Assembly: GCA_020793555.1 (NCBI GenBank)
Contig: DQIO01000330.1
Span: 1-30,538 of the forward strand
Direction: 5' to 3'
From: Methanosarcinaceae archaeon
GTDB lineage: Archaea; Halobacteriota; Methanosarcinia; Methanosarcinales; Methanosarcinaceae
Length of the DNA stretch: 30,538 nt
Under the pieces are notes generated by a model. It saw only the letters and a list, made by a program, of their open reading frames with translations, was not told the DNA's origin and did no database searches. Positions 30,506 through 30,538 of the stretch are shown here, piece by piece. The position numbers and the translations under genes were made by a program. Each line of letters starts with the position of its first letter. Within the stretch, counting starts at the first letter, position 1.

Positions 30506-30538
30506 TTGGTATTAAAACTCCCGAAAAGTGGCATTTTT
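30506..30538 (+). CDS. Start of a gene cut by the window end (partial)
   Basis: TTG at 30506 opens a frame that reads (M)VLKLPKSGIF to the window edge without a stop. AAGGTGAG lies five bases upstream, a good Shine-Dalgarno, and a TATA-like sequence lies further up. Eleven codons are too few to identify the product. The strand and start are inferred from these signals only. Confidence 0.4.
   Translation, partial: MVLKLPKSGIF

Overview
This window is from a euryarchaeal chromosome. The evidence is a split tRNA-Trp with a box C/D intron, archaeal-type information genes (eIF2-gamma, Rpo7/RpoE, Spt4, S24e, S27ae, Kae1, Bud32, aTrm56), TATA-type promoters, leaderless or GGTG-type starts and frequent TTG starts. 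A 3-hexulose-6-phosphate synthase/RraA-like fusion, PGF-type surface anchors and a DUF5788-type protein point to the Methanosarcinales or a close relative in the Methanomicrobia group. Six of about 31 genes (EngB, HPS/RraA, pyrI, spt4, rps24e and the S8 protease) end in TAG. That argues against heavy use of UAG as a pyrrolysine codon, so a typical methylamine-using Methanosarcina is less likely. The species cannot be named from the sequence alone.

Layout. 1-95: truncated copy of a dispersed repeat. 102-3319: small membrane protein and uvrA (minus). 3584-3777: tRNA-Trp(CCA) with a 120-nt guide-RNA intron, divergent from aTrm56. 4470-5460: NIF3-family protein and a small acidic CxxC protein (minus). 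5553-10367: a plus-strand run, opened by a structured leader, of two tandem PGF-anchored surface proteins, a DHH phosphoesterase and EngB. 10506-12548 (minus): an archaeal prepilin peptidase directly after an HPS/RraA fusion that seems to start at ATA. 12714-14643: DUF5788-type protein, then pyrB-pyrI. 14675-15211: non-coding, MITE-like element with 14-bp terminal inverted repeats and a large nested palindrome. It contains a second, inverted copy of the repeat seen at position 1. 15343-15872: DUF4258/YgiT toxin-antitoxin-like pair (minus). 16115-17386: purA. 17428-18376: decayed insertion-sequence region.

18663-22252 is a translation/transcription cluster: eIF2-gamma, Fcf1-like PIN nuclease, rpoE, spt4, archaeal dephospho-CoA kinase, rps24e and rps27ae. 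Many junctions overlap or abut. A 1399-residue surface subtilase with its own structured leader (22267-22365) lies between this cluster and the KEOPS genes kae1 and bud32. These are followed by an XTP/dITP pyrophosphatase and a pilin-like membrane-anchored protein. The window ends with a broken ORF6N-domain gene, an unrecognised gene remnant and the first codons of another gene.

Points that stand out: the same two-part leader (AT-rich palindrome followed by a GAGTTAATC...GAT-T-TCTCGT hairpin) precedes both surface-protein units, and one copy runs into a terminator-like hairpin. The HPS/RraA gene has a strong Shine-Dalgarno in front of ATA, with no standard start codon at the conserved position. 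Kae1 and Bud32 lie in one frame separated by a single TAA. The ORF6N gene contains two 25-nt near-palindromes and a T-run frameshift. Nothing here is a clearly complete new defence or biosynthetic system. The leader family and the MITE-like element are the best candidates for undescribed biology.
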